Assembly: GCA_023078685.1 (NCBI GenBank)
Contig: JALGAS010000004.1
Coordinates: forward strand, 5,456,001 to 5,520,000
DNA: 64,000 nt
Reading direction: 5' to 3'
From: Neopestalotiopsis rosae
Taxonomy: Eukaryota > Ascomycota > Sordariomycetes > Amphisphaeriales > Sporocadaceae
In this document: positions 10,055-21,544 of the stretch, piece after piece
Layout: the number at the start of each line of letters is the position of its first letter
Position numbering within the stretch: position 1 is the stretch's first letter
Translations under genes and position numbers: made by a program
The notes under the pieces: generated by a model
Told to the model about the DNA's origin: nothing
What the model saw: only the letters and a program-made list of their open reading frames with translations
Databases searched by the model: none

Positions 10055-10990
10055 GTTGGCAGCACAATCCTGGGAAATACTCAGCTGGTTGATTTCCCAC
10101 AGCCAGTTTGGATGTCTCAAATCTGCAGCACGTGTAAGTGAGTGTGTTGCGTACCATTATACACGTGATGCTGCTAGTGGAGTAAGGGGGCAGTTTGTGC
10201 TACGTTCGTCCTGCCAGTATAGAGCAGCATCAAGCTCACCTTTGCGACCAGCAGAAATGTGGTGCCACCGGACCAGATAATGACGGTTCCTCGTGACTTG
10301 TGACAAGTAGCTCGTTGACAATGAGGACGAATCAAGAATAGCTCTTGGATATGATCGAAATGCACCTCGTATACTCCGTGACAATCCGACAACTGACATG
10401 ACCTGGCTGTTGGAAAAGCTTGACGAAAAAAAAAAAGGTTCCCCATCTCGGAGAGGCCCGGATCTAGTGTAAAAGCAGCGGAATCGACTGTGACCCAGTG
10501 GCGGCTCGTGGCTGCAGGTTCCAGGCACCCCCACACTCCAGCAGCAAAACCGTCCTCATTGGCCGTCAGCACCTGAAAATAGCGTGTCAATGGACCCAGA
10601 ATCAAGGCTGCCATAGCGCTCTAGGTTGCCCAAGGTTGCCCAATGTAGGCTCTAGCATGACACTTGCAAGGGGAGCCAGTACGCTATCAATGATGCGTGC
10701 GGGGTGGGAATCGCGGGGCTCTCAGCGGATAAGAGTCAAGACTCTCTGGCATTCGAGTAACCCAACGTCCTGTTCTCGAGTAATGTATCTAGCATCTTAT
10801 CACCTTCCATATCATTTCCGTTCATCTTTCAAACAAATTTGCATGATCGGGACAAAAATATAACTCGTGTCTTCTTTCTGTTCTCACAGTCATTCTCTCG
10901 TGTCCGCCTGCCCTCGCGACCAATACCTGTACCCTTCTTGCTACGACGCTCAGTGACGTACCGTAACTGCCCACTTGTGACGAACGCATC
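10055..10990. other. Divergent intergenic region, 0.94 kb
   Basis: Shared upstream region of the minus-strand Rieske-DUF455 gene and the plus-strand AMMECR1 gene. Pyrimidine-rich on + near 10870-10890. No motif can be assigned confidently. Confidence 0.45.
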
Positions 10991-11806
10991 ATGGCCACTG
11001 CCGAGCACTGCATCTACTGCTTCGAGTCCCTGGCGGCTTATCTCGAGCAACGGAAATCACTATCTCTGGCCGATATCGAGAAGCTATATCCCAAGTACCG
11101 CCAGAGCAATGACACTGATCTGGCAGCGGGAGCATCCGAGGGGCTAAAGAAGCAGATTCCCGCCCTCGAGAGGCTAGCCGAACCATCTTCTGGAAGCAGC
11201 TCGTCGCTTCCCTCGTCGGGCTCGAGCATGTCCCTCGATGCCGACACGCCGGACACGTCGACTTCTTCGTTACCCACAGAGCGTGAAACTATAACCGAGT
11301 CACCATTATTCGTGACCTGGAATACGGTCTCGCCAAAGTCGGGAAACACCAATCTTCGGGGATGTATCGGCACGTTTGAGGCACAAGAGTTGGAAGATGG
11401 CATCTCCTCGTATGCAATCACGTCGGCTATCCACGATACGCGCTTCAACCCTATCACGAAGCGTGAACTTCCCTCACTCGAGGTTGCTGTCACACTACTC
11501 ACCGACTTTGAAGAGTGTGATGATGCTATGGACTGGGAGCTCGGTACCCACGGAATCCGCATCAGCTTCACCGAGCGTGGCCGAAGATACGGCTCTACAT
11601 ACCTGCCAGACGTGGCTCCTGAGCAAGGCTGGAACAAGGAAGAGACCATTGTCAGTCTGCTGCGGAAAGCAGGCTGGGTGGGCAAGAAGGACAAGTGGCA
11701 CGAGCTCGATCTCAAGGTGGTCCGGTATCAGGGCAAGAAGGAGCATCTACGGTACCCCGAGTTCAAGCAATTCCGAGATTGGTACAGCGAACATCACAAG
11801 GCTTGA
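10991..11806 (+). CDS. AMMECR1-domain protein
   Basis: Single exon, 271 residues. The AMMECR1 domain spans about residues 5-265, with the signature LRGCIG at 122-127 followed by TFE and a YAITSAIHDTRFNPI segment. The end GYRR-like region of the family appears as QFRDWYSEHHKA. A low-complexity Ser/Thr/Asp insert (residues about 64-98) lies inside the N-terminal part; such inserts are usual in fungal members. The family is conserved from archaea to humans. Its biochemical role is unsettled, and in humans AMMECR1 is linked to a developmental syndrome. Probably cytosolic or nuclear: no signal peptide or membrane segment. Confidence 0.92.
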   Translation: MATAEHCIYCFESLAAYLEQRKSLSLADIEKLYPKYRQSNDTDLAAGASEGLKKQIPALERLAEPSSGSSSSLPSSGSSMSLDADTPDTSTSSLPTERETITESPLFVTWNTVSPKSGNTNLRGCIGTFEAQELEDGISSYAITSAIHDTRFNPITKRELPSLEVAVTLLTDFEECDDAMDWELGTHGIRISFTERGRRYGSTYLPDVAPEQGWNKEETIVSLLRKAGWVGKKDKWHELDLKVVRYQGKKEHLRYPEFKQFRDWYSEHHKA

Positions 11807-12371
11807 CTAGATGTACCCGATCTAGGCGCAATCAAGGATTGGAGTTTTTGGCGCTTTGCTATTTGGGGAGCTCCTATACAGGTAGACATGTTTCATCATT
11901 CTATCCCATAATTCTTGGCCACAAAAAGGGTCAATCTTCAGCAAGCTTTCAATCTAACGCACTCGGTCGACTTTACGAATCGCACCCAGATCTACTGTGG
12001 ATATGAGTATATATTATACGCCATGTGTTGCGATGCATTGAAGATCTAGAACTGCTCCTCGAGGCCCGTCAGTTTTCCAGCCAAGTATTATGAGATTGCA
12101 AATTCCTGCGGGCCATTATCTGGAATGACCCAGCACCATTTACCAACCCCTGGGACCTGAATATCGCTGTCTCACCACGCGTTGAATGTCTCTGCCCAAG
12201 AAACTAGTGTCTTTTCGCATATCTTGCCAGCCATGACTGATTTCCAGAGCATCAGATCCAAATTCCTGACGCGCATTCTTGATAAGTTATGTCTTGATGA
12301 TTGCTAGTCTTTAAGATGGCTCCCGGGCAGTCACCGGTCGTTTCGCTGGCGACTCTTCCTCAGCACTCGCA
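11807..12371. other. Intergenic, 0.56 kb
   Basis: 3' flank of the AMMECR1 gene and promoter of the aspartyl protease gene. No other feature recognised. Confidence 0.5.
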
Positions 12372-15300
12372 ATGGCGGTATTTTCGAAAATTGGTGCCTT
12401 TACCTGGGCATTGACATTGGCCGGTCTCGTTCGCAGCCATGGAGGCCTTATTGCCGACAGGGATTTAACGTCAGATGTTCTGGAGAATGGAAACCAGTTA
12501 CTTTCAGTACCACTTACGAGAATTCACCAATCATTGATGCCAGAAATCCCATCACAACTGAGGACGCGATTTTTCCAATCAAGTGTCAGGGGCATCCTTG
12601 GAGCAGCGTATTTGGCAAACAGTGAGATTGATGATCACTCTTCTTTTCTAATATTGGATTGCTTACTGATACAATCGCGAACAGTTACTGTGGGCACAGG
12701 AAACCCGGCTCAGTCCGTACAAGTCCTGCTCGATACAGGTTCCTATGAACTCTGGGTAAACCCAAACTGTTCAAAGTCCTCTGTACCTGAGCAGTGTGAA
12801 ACGTTTGGACAGTTTGATCCCAACTTGTCCCCGACAGCTCAGGATCTGAATGCAACATCGCAAATCCGATATGGATCGGGAAGTGTCAATATCTCATACT
12901 ACACGGACGATATTTCAATATCATGTAGGTGACTCAATTGAGAAGACACGAATGAATGGACTAACAACATGAAAAGCTGGACGGATTGACACTCAGCAAT
13001 TTGGTATCGCCACGGATTCCCAAAATGTCTGGTTCGGCATCATGGGTCTCGGGTATGGTAGACCGCAAACTGGGTCAACAAAGGGTTCCCTCAAATACGA
13101 CTCGGTCATCGATAATATCTATGATCAACAGTATACGAACAGTAGGCTCTTTGGTCTCGAATTAGGCCTACAGGGAAAGCCACAAATCGCGGTCACAGGT
13201 CAGATCATATTTGGTGGTGTCGACACCAACAAGTATGCTGGAAATTTGCGCAAGATTCCCTTTGAGGAGGTCGACTCCCACTACCGCGTCAAGTTGACAT
13301 CTGTTTCGCACCGGACACCCGCAAATGTGACCTCAACCATTACAGAGACGACTCAGATTGTCATTGTCGACAGCGGTACCACCTTGTCTATTCTCCCTCG
13401 AGACATTGTCGAGTTGATTGCATCGCAATTCCCGGGTGCCACCTACGACGGTGATGGTGCTTACCGCGTGCCATGTACCCTACAGGACGAACCCGGCAGC
13501 CTCAGCTTCAGCTTCAATGAGACAATCATCACTGTGCCCTATTCCGAGTTCATCTGGGGTGCCGGCCCATTAGACGGTGAGGACCTATGTTTGCTCGGAG
13601 TGCAATGGAATACCAATCCCAACACCGCCGCCGCCGCTAGCTATCTCATCCTGGGCGACACGTTTATGCGCGCCGCCTACACCGTATTTGACCAAGACAA
13701 CAATGCCGTATACATGAGCAACTACACCACCTGCGGCACCCAGAGCTCAATCGTCGCTGTGCCCGCTGGCATTGATGCCGCAGCCAACATTCCTGGTAAA
13801 TGTCCACCGCCAACAGTGTCCGAGCCTGCCACCACCACCGCCACCACGGGTACCAATGCCACTCCAATCTCTTCAGCAATCTTTAGCAATGGTGATCCGA
13901 ACCCTGTCGGGCCTGTTTCCATGACGTCTTCCATCAGCTCGTCTGTGTCCTCGTCAGTCAGTGCGACTGTGAGTGGTTCGTCGAGCAGCGATGTCACAAG
14001 TTCATCCGTGCAGCAGAGCGCGACGGCTACGGCTTCGAGCACAGGAACTGCTGGAGGTTTTACTGCAACAAGCTCCTTCATTGAGAGTCCTTCAATCAGC
14101 AACTCCCCGGCCACCAGCTCTCCTGATAGCAGCTCTGTTGCGAATAATACACCGAGCGGAAGCGAAACAGGCGGTGGTTCTACAGCCAACACTCCTATCA
14201 GCTCTTCCATCAGTAGCTCTCCTATCAACAGTCCTCCAACCGACAGCTCGCCTACCGACAGCACTCCCGTCAATAGCACCCCTGTCAATAGCGACCCTGC
14301 GAATAGCACTCCTGCTAGCAGCGCTCCTAGCAACAGTCCTTCTGTGATTAGCGCAGCAAATGAGAGCACACCAAACGGGAGCCCACAAAGCAGTGGCACA
14401 ACAGTCAATGACTCCACGGCTAGTAGTTCTGCCGTTGGATACTCTTCCATGGACAGCACAACTGTCGACAGCACTGGTCAAAGCACCATTGTTGGAGGTA
14501 CTAGCATCCAGACTACTGCCCAAAGTACGACTGCTGCAAGTACTGCTTCAGAAACCCCCTCCGCAACCGTCACCAGCCTTCCCGAGGACCCCATCATCTT
14601 GGCCGTCCTGTCCGACGGTGGAGCGGCCAAGAATAGAACAGCCAAGCGCTCTGCCCTTTCTAATGGCGCCATGAGATTAAAGAAGCGTCAGTCCGATGGC
14701 GGTTTTGTCGGCGGCGCAGGCCCAGCGAACCCGTCCTCGTGCAGCGACGCCTCGGGTTTCAGTCTAGTAGACGGCCAACTCGTTACCAGCGACGGGAGCG
14801 TCGTCGCCACCGAACCCGGCGTCGAGTCCATGGTCCTGCGCGTTTCGCCCACGGGCGGGAGCATCAACACCACGTTTGCCGTTGTCGATGGCGTCTTGCA
14901 CTGGTTCAACGACGCCTTCTTTGGTGGTGAGTCTACTTTCTGTCAGACGCCCGACGGACAGGTCAACCTCGTCTTTACTGGGGACGGTGCCCCTGATGGT
15001 TGTGGAGAGGTGTCTATTGCTGCGTATCCGGCGTCGCAATGTCAGGATGGCGAACTCATCATCTCTAGCACCAGTTTGTCCTCCAGCCTGGCCGCGTCTA
15101 CTACCGCTGCTTCAGGCAGTTCCACTGTATCCATCACGAGTAGTTCGACCACCGCCGCGACTACTTTTGATGGTGTCGACCAGTCTCCGGTTTCTGCTGC
15201 CCCCGTGACTCACACCAGCATAATCATGACCACTGTCACCAACTACGTGGCCTACACCATCACGGCGTGCCCCCCATCCGTACAAGACTGCCCCATTGGG

Positions 15301-15942
15301 CAGATTGCAACCAGCACCCAAGTCCACGTGACGACAATCTGCCACGATGACTCGGTAGCAGCCTCAGTACCGACCACCACACAGCCGCCATCGTCCGCTG
15401 GTGGTGGTGGCGCACCAGCAGTGGACGGAGGTAACGCCGTTGCCGTCATTGTCTCCGTGACCGTGACGGAAGAGTGCGAGACGAGCACATTTGCCGTGTC
15501 GAGTTGCGCAGCGGGTGACGGCGACTGCGTGCTCGGTAGCACTACCACGGCTACTTATACCCGGTACCGGACCGTGACCACCACCAATGAAGCGACAGCT
15601 GCGGCCATGACCACGGTAACGGTCAATGACGCCGGGAATTTCATACCGAATGAGACTCCTGAGACGTCGAATGCCGCCTCCGAGCCCAGTGAGGCGCCGG
15701 TGATCCCACCTTATAATGGCGTCCAGATGGGTTCCGGATCCGGATCTGGATTCAATAGCTCCGTCTCGGTCAACTTTGCTTGTCCTGGCTGTGCGGTCAA
15801 CGTGGTTCCTTCCGGCAGTGCTGCCTTTGGTATTGTGCCGACGGCGAGTCGGATGCCCGTTCAAGCTGGCGCAGAGAGGTCGAGGATGAGTGTCGTGGGG
15901 GTTGTCGTCAGTGCTCTTATTGGCATGATGTTGGTTTTGTAG
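12372..15942 (+). CDS. GPI-anchored pepsin-like aspartyl protease with long Ser/Thr stalk
   Basis: Exons 12372-12621, 12685-12924 and 12977-15942 (introns 63 and 52 bp, the second with an ACTAAC branch site) give 1151 residues. Seen: a signal peptide (about residues 1-22), a peptidase A1 domain to about residue 400 with active-site DTGS at 100-103 and DSGT at 295-298, a long Ser/Thr/Pro stalk (about 435-720), a second Cys-containing module (about 765-890) resembling a domain of unknown function found in fungal wall proteins, another Ser/Thr region, and a hydrophobic C-terminus (VVGVVVSALIGMMLVL) suited to GPI attachment. Family knowledge: yapsin-type enzymes sit at the plasma membrane or wall and process surface proteins. 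The C-terminal extension makes it far longer than a typical yapsin (about 500-600). Confidence 0.9.
14229..14343 (+). repeat. Degenerate Pro-Ser/Thr-Asn repeats in protease stalk
   Basis: In-frame units of five residues of the type (S/D)(T/P/S)P(V/A/T)(N/D)S recur about seven times (for example STPVNSTPVNS). At DNA level the units keep an imperfect 15-bp period. Such stretches are heavily O-mannosylated in fungal wall proteins and vary in copy number. Confidence 0.6.
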
Positions 15943-16801
15943 AGCACTTTGGTGTCTGGATTTGATAGGCTAGGGCGGATTTATGATTTCGGTCGACCGG
16001 TGGGAAGGGTACGGAAGAAAGGTTCATGTAACATGTTTTTGCATATGGATAACAACTATTTCTTGTCAAGGTCAAGTAGGGCCTGGATAACGAGGGTTTG
16101 GAGATACTCGAAGGGATTACCTCGGGCACTTTGCGCGAGGAGAATGATTGTCATGTTTAGATAGAAAGACTTGAGATAGCTTAGATAATGTCTGTGTAAT
16201 GAGAAAGTGACGACAGTTCTCTGATTTTCCCGAGCTAAACTGCAACATCACATTCTATGAGGCTTCAAGCTTGTAACAGGGCAAAAGACCGATGTTATTC
16301 AACCTCCACACAATCAATGGTAACTCATATTTGGATATCAACTACGAAACATTCGAAATAACGCTGCTTTGAAACAAATCCCACTTTCTTCCGTACGCCA
16401 AGATATGATGCCTTTAGAGCCCCAAGATAATAAAAACAGGACAAAGTAAAAAGTTGATAGTGGAGGCAGATTCCGGATGAGCAAAACAGCAAAACTCAAC
16501 CCACTGCCTTTCCTGTCTTCAGCTCCAGCGCTGCGTGATGCAAAAAAACAGAACCACAAACTTCCCCGATTGTGAACAAATACAGCCATTAGAATGGCTT
16601 ACTCGGTAGGCAATAAGACGTGAACATCAACACCGTCAATCCTGACCTCCAACGCGTCATTCTGCCGTCTCCTTCGTGGTTGTACAAGGAGCTATGATTT
16701 CCCTCCATATTGTCGAGTTTGGTCACCGATTGACTCTTGTATGGCGTTTCAGTCTGAGCCAGTATATGCAAGCTCGACTCGGACGGCCAATGCTACCACT
16801 G
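15943..16801. other. Convergent 3' region, 0.86 kb
   Basis: It lies between the ends of the protease gene (+) and the Ras-like gene (-). No gene is supported. Confidence 0.5.
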
Positions 16802-17614
16802 TTACCAGCATTTCAGACTCTTCAAGAATTTGAGTTTGCTCTTGCCAGTGTGGTCATTGGGACCGTTGCGCGGTCCTCTCGCATTAGGATCTCTCTTTTC
16901 ATTGTCGGCATCGCGATCGCTGCCAATGGGCGTCAGGGGCCGCGTCGCTCCTCTTTGGTTCATTTCGGGGTTGCCTACGACACCGGCGGCAGCTCGCCGG
17001 CGTGCTTCTACAACGCGACGTATGATGAGGGCAAAGGTCTCCTCGATGTTGACCTCGAGGCGGGCGCTCGTCTCCATGAAGCCGCAGCCGCGCTTGCGGG
17101 CCCAATCCAATCCTTGCGACGCGGAAATCTGCCGCGACTCTTGTAGATCGCACTTGTTGCCGGCAATGATCTTGACGGGCGGAATGGTGCGCGATCCGAA
17201 CTCGCCCTCGTCCGCGCCAGCACCGGGCCGCAGACCGGCCTTTTGCGCCCGCGTGGCATTGTCGAGCCGCGTCTCGGACTCCATGTCAATCAGGTCATTG
17301 AAGTAGCTCAGGGACTCGAGGCTGCCGCTCGAGGTGATATCGTAGACGAGCAGGAAGGCGTCGGCGCCCAGGTTGGTCGACGCCCACATGCCGCGGTACT
17401 CTTCCTGGCCGGCCGTGTCCGTCAGTGCCAGGTGGTACGAGGCGCCGTCGACGCGCCTCGTGATGCTATAGCTGTCCTCGATTGTCGGGTCGTACTCGGA
17501 AGTCCATTGCGATCGTACGAGCCGTAGTGTTATGCTCGACTTTCCGCAGCCACCGTCGCCGCATATCGTGATGGAAATGGGCGTCGACTCTTGCGAGTCG
17601 GCCGCGTGGGACAT
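16802..17614 (-). CDS. Ras-superfamily small GTPase with atypical C-terminus
   Basis: Single exon, 270 residues from the ATG at 17614; the frame stays open upstream, but the earlier sequence is Arg/Lys-rich leader without family resemblance. G motifs seen: GDGGCGKS at 19-26, switch I YDPTIEDSY at 41-49, DTAGQE at 66-71, NKCDL at 153-157 and ETSA in G5. This is the Ras/Rap/Rheb type rather than Rab, Rho or Arf. Oddities: an insert of about 25 Gly/Ala-rich residues before the NKCD motif, a hydrophilic tail of about 55 residues, and an end ...KFLKSLKCW with no CaaX box. A basic-hydrophobic tail with one Cys may still attach to membranes, but ordinary farnesylation is not predicted. A polypurine leader lies upstream on the coding strand (about 17785-17825). 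Confidence 0.85.
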   Translation of the reverse strand: MSHAADSQESTPISITICGDGGCGKSSITLRLVRSQWTSEYDPTIEDSYSITRRVDGASYHLALTDTAGQEEYRGMWASTNLGADAFLLVYDITSSGSLESLSYFNDLIDMESETRLDNATRAQKAGLRPGAGADEGEFGSRTIPPVKIIAGNKCDLQESRQISASQGLDWARKRGCGFMETSARLEVNIEETFALIIRRVVEARRRAAAGVVGNPEMNQRGATRPLTPIGSDRDADNEKRDPNARGPRNGPNDHTGKSKLKFLKSLKCW

Positions 17615-19943
17615 GATGATTATTTCTTTTCCCAGTGTGTATATCTCGGTTCGCCCGTGTAGTGAAAGCGGCCTGGCTCGTGGGACGGCACGATAGTTGG
17701 CCAGGAAATGATCACGGCAGAGGTGACAACGAGCGCGTGCCCACGGGAGAAACAGTAACGAACGAGAGGGGCCCCGAGAGCCTTTTTCTTTTTTTCTTTG
17801 TTCCCTTTTTTTGCTTTTCCCTCTTTCTAGGACTCGCAAGGCCCTATTGTTGCTCTTCCCTGTCCCAATCTGCCCGGGCAGCCGGGATGGATGTGGTTGC
17901 TGCTGTTGCCCGGCGTGTGCTGCCCCCTTCTACTCGCAGGTATGTAAGGAGATCGTAGATGTGTGGATTGTAGTGACGCAGTGTTAAGGTTGAAGGCGGC
18001 GTCTAATCAGTAGGTCCCAGTGTATCGTGCAGTAGTGGACGGCTCGGTGGGTTTGCACTCTGGGCTCTAGGCCCGATTTGCAATGTTTTGTTCCGGGAGC
18101 AGTTAGGAGGAGGGAAAACAAGGTTCGAGGAATGCTGGAAAAGGCGCGTGGTTTTTTCTTCTTCTTCTTTTCTGTCGGAGGGGGGAGAAAGACTTGGATT
18201 ACAGTGAAATCGTAAATGGTGGTTGTGGGAGATCTGGAAAACGTTCTGTCCTGCCTGAAGCACCTGAGCTGGCTTGAATTGAAAAAAAAATGTCCGCCTG
18301 TCCTCAATATAGATTGTTTCGTTGGACCGGAAAATGTCTCTGCTTCTGTGTTAGTTATATTGGCAATAGGAGCCTAAAAAGAAGCGAACGTTGCCGCTAT
18401 TCTGACAGTTGCTGAACTCGGCTCTTAGTCGGGTGTGGGGGTGGTTCAAGTGCCTTTGGGGTGGGCTTTTTTGGGGGGTTGTTTGGGTGGGTGTTTTCAT
18501 TGCCTAGCAGTAGTACACTCAACGCCAAGTCAGTGCAAGGTTGAGGCGGTCTTTTGGCTGACCTCACGTGTCCTTTGAACTTGTCGCACAATGACAAGTG
18601 GCAGCAAGAGAGGTTGTGGAATGGAAGATGTCAGGACAGAGACGGGAGTGATGGGAGAGGAAAACTCTATCGAGAGACGGTTGGTGAATGAGAAGCAGCA
18701 GCTCTTTGCACACTCGGGAGATCGACGAAGTTGCTTCTTTTCCCTGGTCGCCAGCTATACCAGCTCTGGAGGGCCAAGGGACGGGCAGCCCGGATGTAAG
18801 CAAACGAACAGGTAGAGCAGGCAGAGCTATCAGCTACCCGGTATGTACTGCCTCTATTCCCCGACATAGGTACAGGGATTAGCAGCTGCTGCACCTGTAC
18901 GTGCCTTACCTAAGGTGCTGGTAATCAGTATCAGTTGATGCTGCAAGTTTGCGACTGCCGAATTTGAGGAATGCCAGGGTACGATATGGTTATCGCCAAT
19001 TCTGCATTCTACATTCTCCAATTCCGGTCACCAGTCACCAGCCAACTCGGAAGTACTGTGTGATATGCATGTTTACCATCGCTAAGAGGTGCGACAAATC
19101 ACTTATGGTACTTTGGGTTGTTCTCTCTGTGTTCTAGCGGGCACTTCGTGTTTGAACGATGCGTGTCCGGTCAGAGATGGCGCCGGGACTTGGGGGCAAC
19201 AAGTCGTCAATCGCAAGTCGAGGTTCCACTGGCAATGGTCAATCGTTGAAACGCTCGTCGCATCTCAATCCGACGTCATTGAGACCCTGACCTGACCTGA
19301 CCTGACTGTCCCAAGATCCATAATGGTCAAGGCGTTTTGTTCTCTTCTCATTCAAGCCTGTGCAGAGTTTCCTATACTCGCTCTCTTCTCGTATTCCGAT
19401 GGACTCGCTGGAATATAGTCGTGATGGTTTCTCTTCCTCGCTCCTTTTTTTCCAACCAAGCTAGTTGGGCAGAAATGGTGCTAGACGCAAGCTGCACACC
19501 CAAGTGCATGCACGTATATGCAAACACACAGACAGTCGACGCGCATCTGCAATCTGCACTGAGGGTACCCAAATTTCCCGGCGGCTCAGAGCGAACCTAT
19601 CCGCGCTCGACATTAATTTATGCCGCCCCTCCACCAAATTACTGTGTATCAATATTCCACACAATCCATCATGGATGGATGGATTATATCTCGCGCACTC
19701 TTTTTGGTCATCGTGTCCTCGTTGTACCGTAGTGATTTTACTTCTCACCCTATCACATCCATCACGTTGCATTGCATCTTGGCGCTGCTCTTTGCCATGT
19801 GTGGATCAACTCACTCGTTCGTCTTTGTCAATCTCGTCTGAGTATATGGGCACCTACACAGTGCTTTGTAGAGAACGACGCAACTCGCGAGCATGAATGA
19901 ATGTGATACCTAGCGCTATTCCACATGCCGTTACTGTACATCA
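17615..19943. other. Intergenic, 2.3 kb
   Basis: Promoter of the Ras-like gene at the left, then a long gene-free stretch with homopolymer and pyrimidine tracts (17785-17825, 18160-18190). No coding potential, tRNA or transposon feature convinced me. Confidence 0.5.
19286..19305. repeat. CCTGA microsatellite, four copies
   Basis: Four exact tandem copies of CCTGA. A short simple repeat in noncoding DNA. Confidence 0.9.
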
Positions 19944-20897
19944 TTAAGCTTCGTCAACATCAACGTTGTTGCAAATGTCTCCAAAAACATCCATCATGTG
20001 CTGCAGATTCTCTTGAACCTCGCCAACTCGTACAGCACAATCTTTACCTAGAACCATGCGCACCTCCTTTTCACATCCCTTGCCGACACCCTCGCCGACA
20101 ACCACCTCATAAATGGCCTTCACGGCTTTCTTGTGGTCGCCCTTGAGCGGCATGTTCTTGGCCTCGAACACATCGTAGTATTTCTGCAGCACAGTGTCGT
20201 GGTAGTCTGGATCCAGTGGCTTCTCGGCCAGGCTGACATTCGTCGACATGGGCGTGTTGAAGGAGCCCATGTACACGAGCAGAACGCGCACATTGAAATC
20301 AGCCACTTCCCTCGCCAGCGTAGTCGTGATGTCTATAGATTACCCATATCAGTATTCATGTAGATCCAACAATTGTAAGAGCCAGCGCTCGAATGTATAC
20401 TCACTGTCCAATGCACTCTTGCTAGCCCCATAAGCCCCCAACGTCTCCCGGGCCTGGAGTCCGGACCCACTGCTCAGGTTGACTATAACGCCGCTCCGCC
20501 GCGCCCTCATGAACGGCACCGCGGTGCGCATCAGCCGGTACGGCCCAAAAAAGTTAATCTCCATGAGCTCCCGGATCTCCTCCTCGCTAAAGTTCTCGAC
20601 GGGGCCGGCTTTGCCTACGCCGGCGCTGTTGACCAGCACGTCGATTTGCGTGCCGCCTTCTTCCAGCGCCGTGATGATTTCGGCCGAGAGGGGCGAGGTT
20701 ACGTCTAGGCTCAGCCAGCGTCCGCCGGCCGACTCGACTTCTTGTACCAACTCGGGCGTCTTTGAGGGCGTGCGGGAGGTGGCGATTACATGATGGCCGG
20801 CGGCGAGGGCATGCCGGGCTAGCTGGAGACCGAAACCTGAAGAGCAACCCGTGATTAACCAGGTTAAAGGCTTGGTTGTTTTCGACGGGGTTCCCAT
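19944..20897 (-). CDS. Short-chain dehydrogenase/reductase
   Basis: Exons 20897-20405 and 20332-19944 with a 72-bp intron (GTGAGT donor, CTATAG acceptor) give 293 residues. Classical SDR motifs: cofactor loop TGCSSGFG at 16-23, NSAG at about 90-93 and the catalytic triad S143, Y156 and K160 (YGASK). The SRT at 41-43 after the second strand favours NADP(H) over NAD(H); this is an inference. The C-terminal exon (MPLKGDHKKAVKAIYEVV) resembles the substrate lid of fungal oxidoreductases annotated as ketoreductase-like. No signal peptide, so cytosolic. The substrate cannot be read from sequence, and no biosynthetic genes adjoin it. Confidence 0.88.
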
Positions 20898-21544
20898 TTT
20901 GATGAAGTCATGTGGGTAATAACGTTGCTCACAAGAACAGTCCCTGTCTTGTCTGCATATATAGGTATGCGGCCCTTTATCTAGTTGTCTACATAGTCAT
21001 TGCGCTTAGTATACTTGTTGGCAGAGACGGAGTTAATCATTATCTCCACCACGAGTGACGGACCTTGTACTTATTTACGAATCAACTCGCAGCAATGGAA
21101 CTAGAGTGTACGGTGGGAAAAGAGCCATGCATATACAAGCATTGGAGGTTCTGCTGATTTGAAGTCCATCTTGTCACAAGCAACTAATAACAATCCTCAA
21201 ATTTGATTACACGTAACATCGCTGGATCAACAAGCACCAAACGCAAGAACAATCCTTTCGCTGGATTTTCGACTTCGAAGGTTTTATGGACTATCGCAAG
21301 AGTATAACACCTAACGATTGTCTGTGATTTGTTATTTCAAGTCTTACGACATTGACACGAGAGAACCACAATACCCGACCCCGCCCTCTTCGCCCCATTT
21401 CTGGTTCGTGGCAAATATAGAAGAACACGAATGCACCACGATTCCTTCTCCATTTATTGTGAGAATGCTTTAGACTTGACACCTCTATTAACTTATGCTT
21501 CAGAAACTGCCAAAAGGAAATTGAGATAATCCCATTACAGCCTT
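20898..21544. other. Intergenic, 0.65 kb
   Basis: Promoter of the dehydrogenase and 3' flank of the NLR. No gene seen. Confidence 0.5.

Noticed and set aside
13722..14474. A 250-codon frame antisense to the aspartyl protease
   Set aside because: Leu/Val/Glu-rich low complexity mirrors the Ser/Thr repeats of the sense strand.
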